From an uncultured delta proteobacterium (GTDB taxonomy: Bacteria > RBG-13-61-14 > DRUE01): 8,374 nucleotides of DNA. The DNA lies in contig CAIUDS010000136.1 in assembly GCA_903897985.1 (NCBI GenBank), forward strand, positions 1 to 8,374, given 5' to 3'. The position numbers were made by a program, and so were the translations under genes. Shown here piece by piece: positions 6,672 to 8,374 of the stretch (position 1 is its first letter; each line of letters opens with the position of its first letter). The notes under the pieces were generated by a model. The model saw only the letters and a program-made list of their open reading frames with translations, was not told where the DNA came from and did not search any database.

Positions 6672-7534
6672 TTGGCGGACTTGTCCCCGGGTTCATTGGT
6701 CTTGATCCCGAAGGATTCGGGTTTAACCCCGGTCGCGTCCGGCTTGACTCCGGAGGTATCGGTCTTGGTCTTGGCGGCCTTGGCATTGGTCCCGGCGAGG
6801 TTGCCTAATTCAATCTGCGCCAACTGGTCGTAAATGGATCCCGGATAGGTCTTGATCAGGTTGTCGAGTATTTCCCGGGCCTGGTCCACCTGCCCGTCCT
6901 TGATCAGGATCCGGGCCTGGCCCAGGTTGGCCTCGGCCGAATAGGCGTCTTGCTTGGAGTCCAGGACCTTCTGGAAATATAGTTCCGCGTTTTTATTGTC
7001 ATTAGTCTGGTAATAGGCCTTGGCCATTCCCAGGTAAGCCGGGTATTCGAGGAATTTTCCCGTGGGTTTGCCGGCAAGCTCTTTCAGGAAATCCTGATAG
7101 GACGAAAGGGCATGGGCATAATCGCCCTTGTTCAAATAGGCTTCCGCCAGGTGAAATTTGGCCTCCATGCCAGCCTCGCGGTTGCCGAATTGCTTGATCA
7201 CCTCGCTCAGCTTCTTGATAGCCTCGTCGGAGCGCTCGTCGCCGGAGGCATAGCTTTTGGAGCCTTTAAGAACCGGGTTCGAGCTCAATTCATTGGACAG
7301 GGGGGTGCTCAGGATGGCAAAGGCCTCGACCAGCAGCTTGTCGGCGTTGGCCTTGCGCGTCTTGAGGGTGTAGGTGATCACATTGGTAATAACCAGCGCG
7401 GCCACCAGCCCGCCGAGCACGCCCAAAGAGAGGTTTTTGTGCTCGTTAAGATATTTGATCACCTGGTCGGTGAAGGTTAAAAATTCATCCGGTCTTTTGA
7501 TTTTCTTCCGGCTTACCTTGATCTTCTTCGCCAT
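6668..7534 (-). CDS. Membrane-anchored TPR protein, YfgM-like
   Basis: 288 residues. A basic cytoplasmic N-terminus (KKIKVSRKKIKR) precedes one membrane segment at about 34-57 (LSLGVLGGLVAALVITNV), so the remainder should be periplasmic. TPR-like helix pairs follow at about 120-152 (HLAEAYLNKGDYAHALSSYQ), 163-193 (MAKAYYQTNDNKNAELYF) and 197-232 (ARILIKDGQVDQAREIL). This is the layout of YfgM (TPR_21-type), a periplasmic chaperone associated with the SecYEG translocon, though this protein is longer than E. coli YfgM. The C-terminal 40 residues are low-complexity, with a degenerate GVKP repeat. A strong ribosome binding site and a promoter lie upstream, and the BamB-like gene overlaps its end. 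Other TPR adaptors remain possible. Confidence 0.82.
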   Translation of the reverse strand: MAKKIKVSRKKIKRPDEFLTFTDQVIKYLNEHKNLSLGVLGGLVAALVITNVITYTLKTRKANADKLLVEAFAILSTPLSNELSSNPVLKGSKSYASGDERSDEAIKKLSEVIKQFGNREAGMEAKFHLAEAYLNKGDYAHALSSYQDFLKELAGKPTGKFLEYPAYLGMAKAYYQTNDNKNAELYFQKVLDSKQDAYSAEANLGQARILIKDGQVDQAREILDNLIKTYPGSIYDQLAQIELGNLAGTNAKAAKTKTDTSGVKPDATGVKPESFGIKTNEPGDKSAK

Positions 7535-7540
7535 CTATTC

Positions 7541-7545
7541 CCTCC
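7541..7545 (-). promoter_or_regulatory. Ribosome binding site of the TPR gene
   Basis: On the minus strand GGAGGGAATAG precedes ATG 7534 at good spacing, which supports this start. Confidence 0.7.
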
Positions 7546-7591
7546 GTTATTCGTGGCGCGGGCACTCTTGCCTGCGCACCTTAATGCGCGA

Positions 7592-7628
7592 GCGCCTTTC
7601 CTGTGCTGAGCTTGTCGAAGCAAGGCGC
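7592..7628. repeat. Interspersed palindromic repeat (ELVEA type)
   Basis: GCGCCTT (7592-7598) pairs with AAGGCGC (7622-7628), and inside it GCTT-GTCG-AAGC (7610-7621) forms a small hairpin. The core, which contains TGAGCTTGTCGAAG, matches a family of short repeats often seen scattered between genes in environmental bacterial genomes, and in one frame it yields the well-known spurious peptide CAELVEA. It sits in the probable 5' leader of the TPR mRNA. Confidence 0.65.
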
Positions 7629-7658
7629 GATTCCTTATAATAACTCAAATTCCCGTGA

Positions 7659-7687
7659 ATTCTACCAGAAAGCCGGCCTGCCGACAA
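7659..7687 (-). promoter_or_regulatory. Promoter for the TPR-BamB-like operon
   Basis: On the minus strand TTGTCG (7682-7687), a 17-base spacer and TAGAAT (7659-7664) preceded by TGG form a sigma70-type promoter with an extended -10. Initiation near 7652 would give a leader of about 118 bases containing the ELVEA-type hairpin. Confidence 0.55.
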
Positions 7688-7722
7688 ACCAGGGACAATC
7701 GGCGGATTTAATTGGAAGCAGA

Positions 7723-7760
7723 CCCTCCTCCGTCCCGCTTTAAGGCGGGACTACAGAGGG
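7723..7760. repeat. Symmetric hairpin repeat
   Basis: GTCCCGC (7732-7738) and GCGGGAC (7745-7751) form a perfect 7-base stem with loop TTTAAG. After a 4-by-4 internal loop, CCCTC (7723-7727) pairs with GAGGG (7756-7760). It lies about 20 bases past the ATPase stop, so it could cap the 3' end of that mRNA, but no T-run follows on the minus strand. It resembles a REP-type element. Confidence 0.65.
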
Positions 7761-7782
7761 CAAGCAAGAGTGGCTGCCGTCC

Positions 7783-8374
7783 CTAGAATTTGGTGTAGTG
7801 ATAGAAGATTTTTTTGGCAAGTTCGGCGCTCAGGATGTAAAGCGAGACGATGGCGGCGACCATGAGCAGGAAAATGAAAGGAAGCGGCTGGAAGCCAAAG
7901 GCCCGGGCCAGCGGGGTGTAGGGCAGGATGGCCGTAGCCGCGACCACGGCGAGGGTTGCGGAAATCATGTAAATCCCGGGCCGGCTGCGGAAAAAGGGAC
8001 GCCGGCTGCGGATGATCAGCACGATTACCGAGGCGGAGATCACCGACTCGATGAACCAGCCGGTGCGGAACTGGGCGACATTGGCCTTGAGCAGGTAGAG
8101 GAGCGCGCCGAAGGTGAGAAAGTCAAAGACCGAACTGAGCGCCCCGAACATGAGCATGAACTTGCGGATGAATCCGATGTCCCATCTCCGCGGCCGGTCC
8201 ACCAACTCGCGGTCCACATGGTCGGTCGAGATGGTCATCTCCGGGAAGTCGGTGAGCAAATTGGTGAGCAGGATCTGCTTGGGGAGCAGAGGCAGGAAAG
8301 TCAGGAACAGGGAAGCGCCGGCCATGGAGAACATGTTGCCGAAATTGGCGCTGGTGGCCATGAACACATATTTC
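7783..8374 (-). CDS. Mg2+ P-type ATPase (MgtA/MgtB-like), C-terminal part
   Basis: The gene runs off the right window edge; codons upstream of GTG 8367 read Lys-Tyr, continuing family homology, so that GTG is not the start. SANFGNMFSMAGASLF, PKQILLTNLLTDFPEM, VDRPRRWDI and FGALSSVFDFLTFGALL match the C-terminal membrane domain of P3B magnesium-importing ATPases, where the equivalent E. coli MgtA segment has SSNFGNMFS and PQRWN. About five membrane helices are visible, and the protein ends with a lysine-containing tail, IFYHYTKF. The catalytic DKTG phosphorylation loop lies outside the window. It sits in the inner membrane and would bring Mg2+ into the cytoplasm. It is separated from the TPR gene by 248 bases with a separate promoter, so the two are probably not functionally linked. 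Confidence 0.9.
   Translation of the reverse strand, partial: KYVFMATSANFGNMFSMAGASLFLTFLPLLPKQILLTNLLTDFPEMTISTDHVDRELVDRPRRWDIGFIRKFMLMFGALSSVFDFLTFGALLYLLKANVAQFRTGWFIESVISASVIVLIIRSRRPFFRSRPGIYMISATLAVVAATAILPYTPLARAFGFQPLPFIFLLMVAAIVSLYILSAELAKKIFYHYTKF

Larger units (their letters stand above)
7563..7772. repeat. 210-base segment bounded by 13-base inverted repeats
   Basis: CACTCTTGCCTGC (7563-7575) and GCAAGCAAGAGTG (7760-7772) are inverted copies matching at 12 of 13 positions. They bracket both hairpins and the TPR promoter. The arrangement resembles a small non-autonomous mobile element; no target-site duplication is evident. Confidence 0.4.
7535..7782. other. Non-coding region rich in palindromes
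   Basis: These 248 bases lie between the ATPase stop and the TPR start. They hold the TPR promoter, two hairpin-forming repeats and a pair of 13-base inverted sequences near the two ends, each listed separately. A small plus-strand frame covering 7374-7640 ends inside a repeat and is not believable as a gene. Confidence 0.6.

Noticed and set aside
7374..7640. Plus-strand small open frame ending in SCAELVEARRDSL
   Set aside because: It runs antisense to the TPR gene and into the palindromic repeat, whose translation is a known annotation artefact.
7723..7760. Intrinsic terminator for the Mg2+ ATPase gene
   Set aside because: The hairpin is convincing, but no run of T follows it on the minus strand, so it is listed only as a repeat.

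Overview
The window looks like a piece of a Gram-negative, probably anaerobic and fermentative bacterium with moderately high GC. A BamB/YfgM-like envelope gene pair argues for an outer membrane. A fused acetate kinase and PduL-type phosphotransacetylase argues for ATP generation from acetyl-CoA. The overall style suggests an uncultivated lineage such as Omnitrophota, but that is a weak inference and no marker gene is present.

Plus strand, left to right: (1) the 3' part of a phospholipase D/cardiolipin-synthase-like gene with both HKD motifs (1-935). (2) A very unusual coding region (987-3297) that encodes, in order, a cyclic-nucleotide-binding-like domain, a full-length acetate kinase and a full-length PduL domain. 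In the sequence as given it is split over three reading frames by two apparent one-base deletions; restoring one base at each gives one open frame of about 770 codons. (3) A promoter-like AT-rich gap of about 50 bases, then a B12-binding radical SAM protein (3349-4872) whose stop codon directly abuts a class I SAM-dependent methyltransferase (4873-5505).

Minus strand, read from the right edge leftward: the C-terminal membrane part of an MgtA/MgtB-like Mg2+ P-type ATPase (7783-8374, open at the window edge); a 248-base non-coding stretch (7535-7782) with two palindromic repeats, a 13-base inverted repeat pair and a good extended -10 promoter; a membrane-anchored TPR protein resembling YfgM (6668-7534); and, overlapping it by ATGA, a secreted beta-propeller resembling BamB (5587-6671), also split by one apparent base deletion. 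The plus and minus gene sets converge at 5506-5586, where I see no convincing terminator.

The main point of interest is the three-domain CNBD-AckA-PduL architecture: a possible ligand- or partner-gated enzyme carrying both steps from acetyl-CoA to acetate plus ATP. All three frame breaks in the window are -1 type and sit at short homopolymers, which suggests assembly errors more than gene decay, but this cannot be settled from the sequence alone.
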